A stretch of DNA of 64,000 nt, taken from assembly GCA_937916845.1 (NCBI GenBank), contig CALFSK010000015.1:62001-126000 (forward strand), written 5' to 3'. This document shows, in pieces, positions 52,736 to 62,095 of the stretch. Position numbers and translations under genes: made by a program. The stretch comes from an uncultured Lactobacillus sp. (GTDB lineage Bacteria; Bacillota; Bacilli; Lactobacillales; Lactobacillaceae). Within the stretch, counting starts at the first letter, position 1. Every line of letters starts with the position of its first letter. The notes beneath the pieces are model-generated. The model was not told the DNA's origin, did not search any database, and saw nothing but the letters and a program-made list of their open reading frames with translations.

Positions 52736-53767
52736 TTAGTTTTGGTTAGCGAAGCGTTCACCAGTAGTGGCTGCCTTAAGATCTAAGGACTTACGAAGAA
52801 CGTTGGTAACTCGTTGCTTTTCTGTTTGAGGAACGACTTCGAAGGACTGACCACTAATCATCTTACCGTTACCTTGGGCGTGGTCAGAAACCACGTTCTT
52901 AGTTGCAACCCGGTAATTTGAGAAGAGGCTAGTTAGGTTATTAAACGTTAAATCGGTTCTCGTTTGTTTAGCCAATGACTGTAAGAAGTCTTGTTTTAAT
53001 AAGTTTGAAGCACTAGTACTTTCACCCAGAATGGCCGTGATTAACTGACGTTGCCGTTGTTGCCGGCCGTAGTCACCTAATGGATCTTGATAACGCATCC
53101 GTGAGTATTGTAAGGCTTTGTCACCATTCATGTGGGTCTTAACGCCCTTCGTGTAATGGTAACCTTCGTAAGTAAACGTTCTGATCGGTGTAATGTCGAC
53201 GCCGCCGATTTCATTGACAACTTTCTTCATCCCACCCATGTTGATCAAGGCGTAGTAGTCAATTGGAACGTTTAACCATTTTTGAATGGTCGTAATCGTT
53301 GTCCCGGCACTACCGTAAGCATAGGCCGCGTTTAGCTTAGTCGGAAAGTCTTGCTCAAAACCAGAAACGGCAACTTCTGAGTCACGCGGTAGGCTCACTA
53401 ACGTTGTTGTCTTTGTCTTGGGGTTGATAGTGGCCAAGATGATTGTATCAGTCCGGCCTTTATAGTCCCGGCCAAGCGCACCGGTATCAGTTCCTAACAA
53501 TAGGATCGATACTGGTTTTTTACCGTTTAAAACGGCACTCGTATTCCGTGATTTTTTGATACCACTACTATTGAAAGCCGTGTTAGCAGCTTTACGAGCG
53601 TTAAAGTAGGTTCGAGCGGCAAAAGCCCCGGTCCCAACTAATAACACGGCGATAATAATTAAAATTGTATTGCAAACGGGATGTCCCTTTTTAGGGCCTT
53701 TTCCCTTGGGGCCATTGCCCCGATGTTCATCGCGATGCAATTCTGAACGACTTGGCATATCTTCCAT
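52736..53767 (-). CDS. LytR-CpsA-Psr (LCP) family wall-polymer ligase
   Basis: About 343 residues. A basic cytosolic start and one membrane helix (about 32-55) precede the extracellular LCP domain (about 90-240). The domain has LGTDTG, the Arg-rich RTDTIILATI, SLPRDSEV and RYSRMRYQD-type residues that bind polyprenyl pyrophosphate. The enzymes attach teichoic acids or polysaccharides to peptidoglycan. ATG 53767 is placed seven bases after GGAGGA, shortening the frame by five codons. Confidence 0.88.
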   Translation of the reverse strand: MEDMPSRSELHRDEHRGNGPKGKGPKKGHPVCNTILIIIAVLLVGTGAFAARTYFNARKAANTAFNSSGIKKSRNTSAVLNGKKPVSILLLGTDTGALGRDYKGRTDTIILATINPKTKTTTLVSLPRDSEVAVSGFEQDFPTKLNAAYAYGSAGTTITTIQKWLNVPIDYYALINMGGMKKVVNEIGGVDITPIRTFTYEGYHYTKGVKTHMNGDKALQYSRMRYQDPLGDYGRQQRQRQLITAILGESTSASNLLKQDFLQSLAKQTRTDLTFNNLTSLFSNYRVATKNVVSDHAQGNGKMISGQSFEVVPQTEKQRVTNVLRKSLDLKAATTGERFANQN

Positions 53768-53941
53768 GAACTCTTCCTCCAATGGTAATGTAGAAAAACT
53801 TTACCTAAGTTTAGCATTTTTTGGGGCTGACGGGAACTGAATCCACGTAACCTTTCATCCCCGCGTTCTAAATTCCGTGTTTAATCATACCGGTTTTTAG
53901 AAGAAATAGTGCGGAAATCGTGATTTCTTTGGTTTTTTTTA

Positions 53942-54700
53942 ATGTTCAGCCCGCCAGATATTAAGGTTTTGCTCGGTCAATTACTGGATTATGGTATAAT
54001 TTTACTAATTTTAATATTAATGGGGGTTCTTGTTTTGATGATCGATAAGTCGCGTAGCCGGCCGATCAAGTTTGTCATTGGCGTCATTTTGTTTGCTTAC
54101 CTCAGTTATTTTATTAGTGCTGGTGCGATTGGCATTGACTTGTTCGATGCCGGGACAACTTCGCTAGTACAGGTTAGTAACAGTGGGTTCTTTGTCGCCT
54201 TTTATAAAGTGGTTAGTTGGATTGCTTCACCAATGAAAGACGTGGTGTGGTTGGTGATCCTGTCATTTTTAATGTATGGATTTAAGTACAAGATTCAAGC
54301 CGCCTGGTCGCTTTGCTATATGGCGGGTGCCATGGTACTTGGGGCAATTGCCAAACACTTGATTGCGCGGGTTCGGCCCATCAATCACTTGGCAGCTGAT
54401 ACGGGGTACAGCTTCCCAAGTGGGCATGTTTTGGGAACGTTTGTCCTAGTTAGTGTCGTGTTAATCTTTGTTGTTCCGGAGCTACCTAGTTTTCGCACCG
54501 CACAAATTGTGAAGTGGGGTAGCATCGTGTGGCTATTGTTAGTCATCTTTTCACGGGTTTACTTATCCGCGCATTACCCAACCGATACGATTGGCGCGGT
54601 CTTACTAGCGTGGACGTGGGCACAAGTTATGGAGTGGTTCTACGTCTTGTGGGCGCGGCACTTGCTACAGTGGAAGCTATTCTATCGTTCCTATTTATAA
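53942..54700 (+). CDS. PAP2-family membrane phosphatase
   Basis: 252 residues, six membrane helices. The acid phosphatase signature appears as KHLIARVRP, PSGH (in YSFPSGHVLG) and SRVYLSAHYPTD. It dephosphorylates lipid phosphates such as undecaprenyl pyrophosphate or phosphatidate at the outer face. The neighbouring LCP gene also handles polyprenyl-linked polymers. The start is ATG 53942; its ribosome site is weak. Confidence 0.83.
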   Translation: MFSPPDIKVLLGQLLDYGIILLILILMGVLVLMIDKSRSRPIKFVIGVILFAYLSYFISAGAIGIDLFDAGTTSLVQVSNSGFFVAFYKVVSWIASPMKDVVWLVILSFLMYGFKYKIQAAWSLCYMAGAMVLGAIAKHLIARVRPINHLAADTGYSFPSGHVLGTFVLVSVVLIFVVPELPSFRTAQIVKWGSIVWLLLVIFSRVYLSAHYPTDTIGAVLLAWTWAQVMEWFYVLWARHLLQWKLFYRSYL

Positions 54701-54728
54701 AGTCAATTTACTAATTTAATCGCAATAT

Positions 54729-54762
54729 AAAAGGAGGCTCGCAATGAGTCTCCTTTTTTGAT
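54729..54762. terminator. Bidirectional terminator
   Basis: Arms AAAAGGAGGCT and AGTCTCCTTTT around CGCAATG, between convergent PAP2 and esterase genes. Confidence 0.8.
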
Positions 54763-54769
54763 GCCATTT

Positions 54770-55567
54770 TTAAAACTGGTTGGAACGCAACCATTCTAAA
54801 GCTAACGTTAGCCAGTGAGCGGCGTGTGGCTGATCAGCATCGGCCTTCCACGCAGTCTGTTCATTAGCTAGTGCTAACCCGTGCGGCCCGTGTTTGAAAA
54901 CGTGGAGCTCGTAAGGAATTTTGGCCTGGGCTAACGCCGTGGCGTACGCTAATGAATTGGTTGCCGGAACGATTGGATCGTCAGCGGTTACCCAGATAAA
55001 CGTTGGTTGGTTGTCGGCGCTAACGTGCATTTCCGCGGCAATTAAGTCCGGAGTGCCACTCCAAGTGGTTATGGCCGCAGCATCCTTAGGAAATCCTAAG
55101 TTAGGACTAATGACCGGGTAGCCTAAAATGACTTGTTGTGGACGCAAGGTTGCGGGTGCAACGGCTAATTGATCAGCGACCTTAGTTGACCAATAGTCGT
55201 TGTACAGCGCAACCACGTGACCCCCGACACTGAAACCAGCCGGTGTAATCTGGTCAGTATCGATATGCCAAGCGTCCGCTTTTTCGTGGATCAGTTGCAT
55301 CGCGCGTCCTAAGTCGAGGACTGGTGCTAGTTCCAATGGGGTTTGGTCGCCAAGTAACGTGTATTCCAGGTAGAATGCTTGGTAGCCGTGACCAGCAAAG
55401 GCCATCGCTAAAGTTTCGGCTTGACCGGTTGGAATGTGGGTATACGACCCACCGGGAACAATAATGATTGCCGGCAGGGTCGTTTGGTGCGCATTTTCGT
55501 CCGGTTGGTGTAAAAAGCCGGTTAATTGGGCAGAACTGCCCGCTAATTTTTGTTGAATAACTTGCAT
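54770..55567 (-). CDS. Alpha/beta hydrolase (esterase)
   Basis: 265 residues. The oxyanion segment is IVPGGSYTHI, the nucleophile elbow GFSVGGH and a late Asp/His region DDPIVPATNSL...FKHGPHGLALAN completes the triad. It resembles acetylxylan esterase/BD-FAE type enzymes, probably a cytoplasmic carboxylesterase on small esters. There is no signal peptide. AGGTGATTGC precedes ATG 55567. Confidence 0.83.
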   Translation of the reverse strand: MQVIQQKLAGSSAQLTGFLHQPDENAHQTTLPAIIIVPGGSYTHIPTGQAETLAMAFAGHGYQAFYLEYTLLGDQTPLELAPVLDLGRAMQLIHEKADAWHIDTDQITPAGFSVGGHVVALYNDYWSTKVADQLAVAPATLRPQQVILGYPVISPNLGFPKDAAAITTWSGTPDLIAAEMHVSADNQPTFIWVTADDPIVPATNSLAYATALAQAKIPYELHVFKHGPHGLALANEQTAWKADADQPHAAHWLTLALEWLRSNQF

Positions 55568-55628
55568 GCAATCACCTCAATTGATATGGTTAACATAACT
55601 ATTATAACGCAAGACGGGTGGAACAAAA

Positions 55629-56204
55629 ATGGGAATGGTTACGGTTACAGCACAGGGAGAACAACTCAGGTTGAGGCCGTTTACGGCATCAGACGTGATG
55701 GATTATTACGAGTTGGTCGCTAATCAAGCGATTGCCACACCGGCCGGGTTTACGGTCGCCCATAGTGTGACCGAGGCTGGCTTCTTATTGAAACAGCAGC
55801 TAAACCTGCCTCAGGTTTTTGCGCTCGAACTAGTTGCGACGGGGAAAGTAATCGGCAGTGTTGGTCTGTATGAACGAATGAACCGTTACGGAGAACCGGC
55901 ACCGCGACAAATGGACCTGGGCTACATGTTGAATATGGATTATTGGCGTCGCGGAATGATGACGGCGGCCGTGCGTCTAATCCAACAATATGGCTTTAAT
56001 GAGTTAAAATTAAGACGAATCACGGCGAGCTGTTTGGCAGATAACCTTGCGTCTAAGTCAATCTTAGAACACGGTGGGTTTCGACAATACGATGCCGTGA
56101 CGCATCCAGACTACGCGCCGTTTGGAGCCGGTCAAACGGAATTGTTTTATGAATGCGTGGGCTTAGCGACCACGCTAGGGGATGAACAAAATGCAACTTG
56201 CTAA
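55629..56204 (+). CDS. GNAT acetyltransferase, RimJ/RimL type
   Basis: 191 residues with LRPFTASDVMDYYEL at the start and MLNMDYWRRGMMTAAVRLIQQYGF and DNLASKSILEHGGF as acetyl-CoA motifs. This subgroup acetylates N-termini of proteins or other small substrates. Its 3' end overlaps the start of the next gene. Confidence 0.82.
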   Translation: MGMVTVTAQGEQLRLRPFTASDVMDYYELVANQAIATPAGFTVAHSVTEAGFLLKQQLNLPQVFALELVATGKVIGSVGLYERMNRYGEPAPRQMDLGYMLNMDYWRRGMMTAAVRLIQQYGFNELKLRRITASCLADNLASKSILEHGGFRQYDAVTHPDYAPFGAGQTELFYECVGLATTLGDEQNATC

Positions 56205-56715
56205 ATCATTTGAACAGGCTGCTTGTGTCCTTGTTTTGTTAGCGACACAGCAGCCAGAAAAACCGCTGACTGCCGATGTCTTGCACGAGCGGATCGGCGG
56301 CTCTGCCAGTTATATTCGCAAAATCATTCGTAAATTGGTTGTTGCCGGGCTCGTGTTATCGAGTAGCGGCAATAATGGTGGGGTCCACTTAGCTAAATCA
56401 CCAGAAGAGATTTCCATTAAAGATGTGGTGTCAGCCATCGAAGGAACGTTACACACGTTTCCTGATCGCGGTTATTTTGACCAGGTCTTTAAAGACGTTG
56501 AACCCGTTGCTTACGAGGGGACAAAGGTCGTCAACACTATTTTTTCACAAGCGGATCAACTGTGGCTGGAATTCTTAGACCAACAGAAGATTGCGACCTT
56601 AATTAAGGAACTTCTAGCCGTTAAAGAGATTCCCGTCCTGGATTGGACCAACCAGTCAGAGGATAAAATGGCGCAATTAAATACGATTTTGGCGCGGTTA
56701 CGGGCGGACAAGTGA
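56191..56715 (+). CDS. Rrf2-family transcriptional regulator
   Basis: 174 residues. The winged helix (about 20-70) includes IGGSASYIRKIIRKLVVAGLV. The cysteine triad that holds an iron-sulfur cluster in IscR or NsrR is missing, so it is of the YwnA-like, cluster-free kind. ATG 56191 is favoured by AGGGG eight bases ahead; it lies inside the acetyltransferase gene, suggesting coupling. It could act on the acetyltransferase or on alsS 190 bases downstream. Confidence 0.82.
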   Translation: MQLAKSFEQAACVLVLLATQQPEKPLTADVLHERIGGSASYIRKIIRKLVVAGLVLSSSGNNGGVHLAKSPEEISIKDVVSAIEGTLHTFPDRGYFDQVFKDVEPVAYEGTKVVNTIFSQADQLWLEFLDQQKIATLIKELLAVKEIPVLDWTNQSEDKMAQLNTILARLRADK

Positions 56716-56907
56716 GTAGGCCCACAAAGTTAAGTTGAATTGTATGCGTTTTACTAGACTTGGATTCGACCTATCAAGGTTTAGCTTATCTTTTCAGAAC
56801 TATCAAGTTATAAACTTTTTCACAAGCTTTAAATTCCTATGATTACAACGTTATTTATGGTATTCTAACAATGATTTTCACAAAGATAGAAGATAGGGGA
56901 AACAGAA

Positions 56908-58590
56908 ATGGCAGAGAATAAATACTATGGTGCGGACGCAATCGTTGATAGTCTGATCAACCATGATGTTAAATATGTATTTGGGATTCCCGGCGCAAAG
57001 ATTGACCGGGTTTTTGAACGACTTGAACACCCAGTTAATCCTAAGAGTCCCAAAATGGTGGTTACTCGCCATGAACAAAACGCGGCTTTCATTGCGGCCG
57101 GTATCGGGCGAATTACGGGTAAACCAGGGGTTGTTCTGACGACGTCTGGTCCTGGTGCCAGCAACTTAGCTACTGGGCTAGTGACCGCTACGGCGGAAGG
57201 TGATCCCGTCTTGGCCATTTCTGGGCAAGTGCAACGGGCTGACTTACTCCGTTTAACGCATCAAAGCATGAATAACGCTGCGCTATTTAAACCAATTACG
57301 AAGTATACGGCTGAAGTGCAAGAACCTGAAAACATCTCAGAAGTCATTGCGAACGCTTATCAAGAAGCAACGGCTGCTAAGCAGGGGGCTAGTTTTGTCA
57401 GCATCCCACAAGATGTGACTGATTCAGTTGTCCGCACACCAGTCATTACGCCACTTCAAGCACCTAAATTAGGACCAGCGAGTCCCGTTGAAACGACTTT
57501 ATTAGCGCAAAAAATTAAAGCGGCTAAGTTACCGGTCTTACTAGTTGGGATGCGGGCTTCATCACCAGAAGTCACGAAAGCCATCCGTAACTTGGTGACC
57601 GCGGCTAACTTGCCAGTTGTTGAAACTTTCCAAGCTGCCGGGGTGATTTCACGGGACCTTGAAGCACACCACTTCTTTGGTCGTGTCGGGCTATTCCGAA
57701 ACCAGCCAGGGGATATGTTGCTTAAAAAGTCCGACTTAGTGATTGCCGTGGGCTACGACCCAATCGAATACGAACCACGGAACTGGAACGCTGAAGGTAA
57801 GGCCCGAATCGTTGTCATTGATGACATGCGCTCTGAAATTGACCATAACTTCCAACCAGAGACGGAACTTGTGGGCGACATTGCGCAAACCATTGATTTC
57901 TTACTACCATACATGAACGGGTATAACTTAAGTGCCGATTCACAGACTTACCTTGATGGCCTACAGGAACGGTTACAAAACCGCGACTTTGTACCCAATA
58001 TTGATCAAAAGTCCGACTTGAATCATCCGTTATCCGTTATTTCTGCCTTGCAAAAACGGGTGACTGATGAAATGACCGTGACGGTTGACGTTGGGAGCCA
58101 CTACATCTGGATGGCCCGCCATTTCCGGAGTTACGAACCACGCCACCTGTTATTCAGTAACGGGATGCAAACGTTAGGTGTGGCGTTGCCTTGGGCGATT
58201 GCCGCAGCGTTAGTTCGGCCAAATACGCAGATCGTCTCAGTTTCTGGTGACGGTGGGTTCCTATTTTCTTCGCAAGACTTGGAAACGGCCGTGCGGATGA
58301 ACTTGAACATCGTGCACTTGATCTGGAATGACGGCACCTATGACATGGTTAAGTTCCAAGAAGAAATGAAGTACGGTGAAGACGCCGCGGTCAAATTTGG
58401 CCCGGTTGATTTCGTGAAATACGCGGAAAGCTTCGGCGCGACTGGTCTTCGTGTGGAAAAACCAGAAGATTTAGATCAAGTTTTGGACCAAGCATTTAAG
58501 ACAGAGGGCCCGGTTGTCGTGGATATTCCAATTGACTATTCGGACAACCAAGCACTGGGTCAAACTATGCTGCCTGACCAATTTTATTAA
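56908..58590 (+). CDS. alsS: Acetolactate synthase, catabolic
   Basis: 560 residues, a thiamine-diphosphate enzyme in three domains. The catalytic Glu lies in [13 protein letters not shown] (about residue 53). The diphosphate and Mg binding motif begins [15 protein letters not shown] and ends near [10 protein letters not shown]. It joins two pyruvates into acetolactate, the route to acetoin and pH control. No separate regulatory subunit gene follows, supporting the catabolic type. A hairpin terminator follows. Confidence 0.93.
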   Translation: MAENKYYGADAIVDSLINHDVKYVFGIPGAKIDRVFERLEHPVNPKSPKMVVTRHEQNAAFIAAGIGRITGKPGVVLTTSGPGASNLATGLVTATAEGDPVLAISGQVQRADLLRLTHQSMNNAALFKPITKYTAEVQEPENISEVIANAYQEATAAKQGASFVSIPQDVTDSVVRTPVITPLQAPKLGPASPVETTLLAQKIKAAKLPVLLVGMRASSPEVTKAIRNLVTAANLPVVETFQAAGVISRDLEAHHFFGRVGLFRNQPGDMLLKKSDLVIAVGYDPIEYEPRNWNAEGKARIVVIDDMRSEIDHNFQPETELVGDIAQTIDFLLPYMNGYNLSADSQTYLDGLQERLQNRDFVPNIDQKSDLNHPLSVISALQKRVTDEMTVTVDVGSHYIWMARHFRSYEPRHLLFSNGMQTLGVALPWAIAAALVRPNTQIVSVSGDGGFLFSSQDLETAVRMNLNIVHLIWNDGTYDMVKFQEEMKYGEDAAVKFGPVDFVKYAESFGATGLRVEKPEDLDQVLDQAFKTEGPVVVDIPIDYSDNQALGQTMLPDQFY

Positions 58591-58601
58591 AATGAATCAA
58601 C

Positions 58602-58631
58602 AACCCCAGTTGTCAAACCAACTGGGGTTTT
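58602..58631 (+). terminator. Terminator of alsS, overlapping the next promoter
   Basis: Arms AACCCCAGTT and AACTGGGGTT with a T-run. The next promoter's -35 (TTGTCA, 58610-58615) falls in its loop. Confidence 0.85.
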
Positions 58632-58638
58632 GTATAAT
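58610..58638 (+). promoter_or_regulatory. Promoter of the lysine riboswitch-permease transcript
   Basis: TTGTCA (58610-58615) and TATAAT (58633-58638), 17-base spacer. The spacer contains the right arm of the alsS terminator. Confidence 0.8.
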
Positions 58639-58649
58639 GGTTGAGTATA

Positions 58650-58898
58650 TCGAAAGAAGAGGATGCGGTTAACATCAGTAACCAGCGGGAGACGGGTCAC
58701 CGTCTGCGAGCGTTGGTGAAAGGGACGACCGCCGAAATCGACAAACTGGTGACCGGTTTGTCCGTTGGGCCTTGGTTGAATAAATCAAGGACTGTCGCAG
58801 CTGGAATAGTTGCGGGGCGCTATCGACGATGAAATCAGCATTAGTCAATCAATCTGATTAAAGTCTTTTTGCGCAGTTTGCAAAGGGACTTTTTTATT
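58650..58898 (+). promoter_or_regulatory. Lysine riboswitch (L-box) with terminator
   Basis: The core words of the lysine aptamer are present in order: GAGGATGCGGTTAAC, CAGTAACC, GGGAGACGGG, AAAGGGACGACCGCCGAAATC, TTGGGCC and GGACTGTC. The expression platform is a hairpin at 58859-58896 (AAAGTC...GACTTT) with a T-run before the permease start. Lysine binding should cause termination, shutting off lysine uptake. Confidence 0.92.
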
Positions 58899-58965
58899 TT
58901 GGTTGAGCTTACCTGAATCGGTGTGAACACTTTTAGATATAAATCGATTTTTTGGAGGTTCTGCA

Positions 58966-60414
58966 ATGGCGGAAGAACAACATCAGGAAGTGCACCGATC
59001 GTTACAAACGCGGCACTTATCCATGATTGCATTGGGTGGTAGTATTGGGACCGGTTTGTTTGTGGCATCCGGTTCAGCAATTTCAACGGCGGGGCCCGGT
59101 GGTGCGCTACTGGCCTACGTTGGTATTGGGATCATGGTTTACTTTTTAATGACTAGTCTCGGTGAAATGGCGACCTATTTACCCGTATCGGGGTCGTTTT
59201 CAACGTACGCGACGCGGTTTGTTGATCCAGCGTTAGGATTTGCGATGGGCTGGAACTACTGGTTTAACTGGGCAATAACGCTGGCGGTGGATATCAGTAC
59301 CGCGGCAATTGTCATGCAATTCTGGTTACCAAATATTCCGGGATGGGTCTTTAGTTTAGTGGCGTTGATTTTGATCTTTACGATCAACGCGTTGTCAGTG
59401 CGGTCGTTTGGTGAAACGGAATACTGGTTGTCACTAATTAAAGTGGTCACCGTTTTAATCTTCTTAGTCGTTGGTGTTTTGACGATTTTTGGTATTATGG
59501 GTGGTCACGCGACCGGCTTAACCAACTTTACTTATAAGAAGGCGCCGTTTGTTGGTGGAATTCCGACAATTTTAAGTGTCTTCGTTGTGGCTGGTTTTTC
59601 ATTCCAAGGCACTGAATTAATAGGGATTACGGCGGGCGAATCAGCAACGCCAGAAAAGAGTATTCCCAAGGCCATCAAACAAGTCTTTTGGCGGATTTTG
59701 TTATTTTACATTTTAGCCATCTTCGTGATTGCAACGATTATTCCTTATACGTCCAAAGACCTATTAGGGTCGTCAGCGAGTGACATTGCCATTAGTCCGT
59801 TTACCTTAGTCTTCAAACGGGCGGGCTTAGCCGCTGCGGCGAGTGTGATGAACGCGGTTATTTTAACCTCAGTTTTATCCGCAGCCAACTCGGGGATGTA
59901 CGCCTCAACGCGGATGCTGTATTCATTATCATTACAAGGCTACGCACCGAAAACCTTTGGTCGGGTCAACCGGCGCGGGATTCCAATCGTGGCTTTGCTA
60001 GGGACGACGGTCATTGGTCTGTTAACCTTCTTATCAAGCCTCTTTGGCGAACGGATTTACATTTTCCTAGTCTCAGCGAGTGGTTTGACCGGGTTTATTG
60101 CCTGGCTAGGGATTGCCATTTCACACTTGCGTTTCCGGCAAGCTTTTGTGAAGCAGGGCCATCAATTGAGTGAACTTCGCTACCATGCGAAGTGGTTCCC
60201 ATTCGGCCCGTGGTTTGCATTCTTGTTGTGCGTGATCGTTATTATCGGACAAGATCTGCATTCCTTTGCCACGTTAGACTGGCAAGCTATCGGGATCACT
60301 TATATGAGTATCCCATTGTTCATTATCCTGTACGCTTACTACAAGATTCGTTATCGAACTAAGGTAATTCCGTTGGATAAAGTTGATCTGACGAAGACGC
60401 ATCATGATGATTAG
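58966..60414 (+). CDS. lysP: Lysine permease, APC superfamily
   Basis: 482 residues, twelve membrane helices. The amino acid permease signature runs from RHLSMIALGGSIGTGLFVASG. FSFQGTELIGITAGES in helix 6 is typical of basic and related amino acid carriers. The lysine riboswitch upstream makes lysine the likely substrate. TTGGAGG precedes ATG 58966. No hairpin terminator is seen other than the family C element that follows. Confidence 0.9.
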   Translation: MAEEQHQEVHRSLQTRHLSMIALGGSIGTGLFVASGSAISTAGPGGALLAYVGIGIMVYFLMTSLGEMATYLPVSGSFSTYATRFVDPALGFAMGWNYWFNWAITLAVDISTAAIVMQFWLPNIPGWVFSLVALILIFTINALSVRSFGETEYWLSLIKVVTVLIFLVVGVLTIFGIMGGHATGLTNFTYKKAPFVGGIPTILSVFVVAGFSFQGTELIGITAGESATPEKSIPKAIKQVFWRILLFYILAIFVIATIIPYTSKDLLGSSASDIAISPFTLVFKRAGLAAAASVMNAVILTSVLSAANSGMYASTRMLYSLSLQGYAPKTFGRVNRRGIPIVALLGTTVIGLLTFLSSLFGERIYIFLVSASGLTGFIAWLGIAISHLRFRQAFVKQGHQLSELRYHAKWFPFGPWFAFLLCVIVIIGQDLHSFATLDWQAIGITYMSIPLFIILYAYYKIRYRTKVIPLDKVDLTKTHHDD

Positions 60415-60418
60415 TTAA

Positions 60419-60540
60419 GAGTGTGCCAAAGAGCGGTTAGTTTGTGAGCATTAACGTAAAATCAGCGATTATTCCTGGGTTTGGAATAGTCGCTGATTTT
60501 ACGTTAAGCGGATCAAATTGTCTTTTGGCGCATGTTTCAA
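60419..60540. repeat. Structured intergenic element, family C copy 2
   Basis: A long imperfect palindrome: TAACGTAAAATCAGCGATTATTCC pairs with its near complement across TGGGTT, and TGTGCCAAAGA pairs with TCTTTTGGCGCA outside. It begins five bases after the lysP stop. It matches 16979-17100 over nearly its whole length. Confidence 0.75.
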
Positions 60541-60562
60541 TCTTAATGATTAGGGAAAGTCA

Positions 60563-60744
60563 TTCCGGTTGCCACCAATGACATACGGTCGAGGGATCGG
60601 TGCTAGCCTGAGGAGCGGTCTAGCACCTCGCCCGGAACACTTGCAAAATTCGCAATTGTCCCGGACCGTCCGTGGCCTAAAACCGGAAAAATCACCGGTC
60701 AAAGGCCACCTTCACGACCGATGTTATTGGTGGCAACCTCCGAT
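60563..60744. repeat. Structured intergenic element, family B copy 2
   Basis: The outer arms 60566-60591 and 60715-60742 pair over about 26 bases, with a different sequence from copy 1 in the GCCACCAATG/TATTGGTGGC part. Hairpins are GGTGCTAG/CTAGCACC (60599, 60620) and GTGGCCT/AGGCCAC (60672, 60703). Loops GGAGCGGTCTAG and the segment CCGGACCGTCCGTGG are unchanged from copy 1. Confidence 0.8.
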
Positions 60745-60780
60745 TATCTGATGGTAATAACATGTAGCAAGACTATTTTG

Positions 60781-60905
60781 AATGCAGTCGGACAGAGTTG
60801 GTGTGCTGTATTGGCAGGTGTTTCTTATCTGCCAATCTTGCAGGAAAATTCAAAGATGTGGGTTATCGACTTTGAACCGTTCCCCATAGAACAACATATA
60901 ACCTG
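60781..60905. repeat. Degenerate family A element
   Basis: TCGGACAGAGTTGGTGTGCTGT matches the left arm of family A (compare GGACAGAATCAGTGGGCTGT in copy 2). It is followed by TGGCAG/CTGCCA and TCAAAG/CTTTGA pairs, but the right arm is lost or diverged. It is the third element in a row between lysP and the carboxypeptidase gene. Confidence 0.5.
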
Positions 60906-61134
60906 ACGAAGCGGATAATTTGAGTTTTTTGATCTTCGATTTTTGATAATAAAAAACAGTCGTAGCGGTCCCTCACATGCAATTTTTTATGTGAGGGATT
61001 TTTATACGCATTTATTATCGAATTGCTAGTTTAATTATTACAAATTCGTTAAGATAGATTGAAGAAAGTTTTAGTAACACCTTATGGCTTTGCGAGGTAT
61101 GCTAACCTAAGTGAGAAAGGCAGCGAGAGAGAAA

Positions 61135-61893
61135 ATGACAAAGAGAGTAGTATTGAAAGGGCTGGCCTTCGTTGCGTTAGCGGGCGTGTTAAGCGGCTGT
61201 GGTGCGACGACGAATAAGGCTAAAACGGCGACTGCGAGTCAGAAGACTAGCCAGCAGTCGCGGCGACAACAACTGATCAGTGCGCTTCCTAAGGGTGTTA
61301 AGTCTTCGGATAGTGACCTAGTGCTGGTTAATAAGTGGCATAAGCGTGCTGAAATGACGTTCAGCAAGTCGGATGTTGATGGGATTGCAGTTCGCAGTTC
61401 AATCGTGAAACCATTGGAAGCTTTCTTAGCCGGTGCCAAGAAGGCGGGTTACCCAACCACGATGGTTTCGGGCTACCGGTCAGTGGCTTATCAACAAGAA
61501 GTCTGGAACCAGTCGATTCAGACTTATGAGAATGAAGGCAAGTCTGCTAAGCAAGCGCTGAAGTTGACGAAAGAGTTTGTGGCAGCACCAAGTGAGAGTG
61601 AACACGAGACCGGTTTAGCCGCGGATATCATGAACACCCAGTGGTTCAATGCCCATGACAATCAATTATTGTCCGCTTCAGATAAGAATAAGGGGCAACA
61701 ATGGCTGATCAAACACGCTGCTGATTACGGGTTTATCCTGCGTTTTCCTAAAAACGGCGAAAAATCGACCGGAATTGATTACGAGTCGTGGCATTTCCGT
61801 TACGTGGGTAAAAAGAGCGCGGCGTTTATCACTAAGCATAATTTAACCTTAGAACAATACGTTAGCTTGTTAAAAGCGCGAGAAAATAAATAG
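61135..61893 (+). CDS. D-alanyl-D-alanine carboxypeptidase lipoprotein (VanY/LdcB family)
   Basis: About 252 residues. A lipoprotein signal ends LSGCG (Cys near residue 22 from ATG 61135), then a Lys/Gln/Ser linker and a M15B peptidase domain. Zinc ligands lie in SEHETGLAADI (His and Asp) and ESWHFRYVG (His). It trims stem peptides of peptidoglycan outside the cell. An earlier in-frame GTG at 61111 is less likely. Its ribosome site is weak (GCGAGAGAG). Confidence 0.88.
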   Translation: MTKRVVLKGLAFVALAGVLSGCGATTNKAKTATASQKTSQQSRRQQLISALPKGVKSSDSDLVLVNKWHKRAEMTFSKSDVDGIAVRSSIVKPLEAFLAGAKKAGYPTTMVSGYRSVAYQQEVWNQSIQTYENEGKSAKQALKLTKEFVAAPSESEHETGLAADIMNTQWFNAHDNQLLSASDKNKGQQWLIKHAADYGFILRFPKNGEKSTGIDYESWHFRYVGKKSAAFITKHNLTLEQYVSLLKARENK

Positions 61894-61895
61894 CA

Positions 61896-61936
61896 AAATA
61901 GGTCTTCTAACTGATAAGCTGGAAGACCTATTTTTG
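61896..61936 (+). terminator. Terminator of the carboxypeptidase gene
   Basis: Arms AAATAGGTCTTC and GAAGACCTATTTTT flank a loop containing GATAAG. Confidence 0.85.
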
Positions 61937-62095
61937 ACGCTAAATACTCATCTGATAATGTTTCAGCGGGTGCTGTAAATTTCTATTAACATAACTCGCC
62001 CTAGATATTGCATTTTGCTAAACAGGTGCGTACAATATGTAGTGTTGCTTTGAAGAATGAACGAAAATGTACGTATATTAAAGGAGAGACGCCCC

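Noticed and set aside
58641..58832. A 63-codon open frame after alsS
   Set aside because: It lies wholly within the lysine riboswitch aptamer, whose conserved words explain the sequence.
60569..60906. Two open frames of about 60 codons between lysP and the carboxypeptidase gene
   Set aside because: They fall in the family B and degenerate A elements, have no ribosome sites, and the other copies do not keep the frames.
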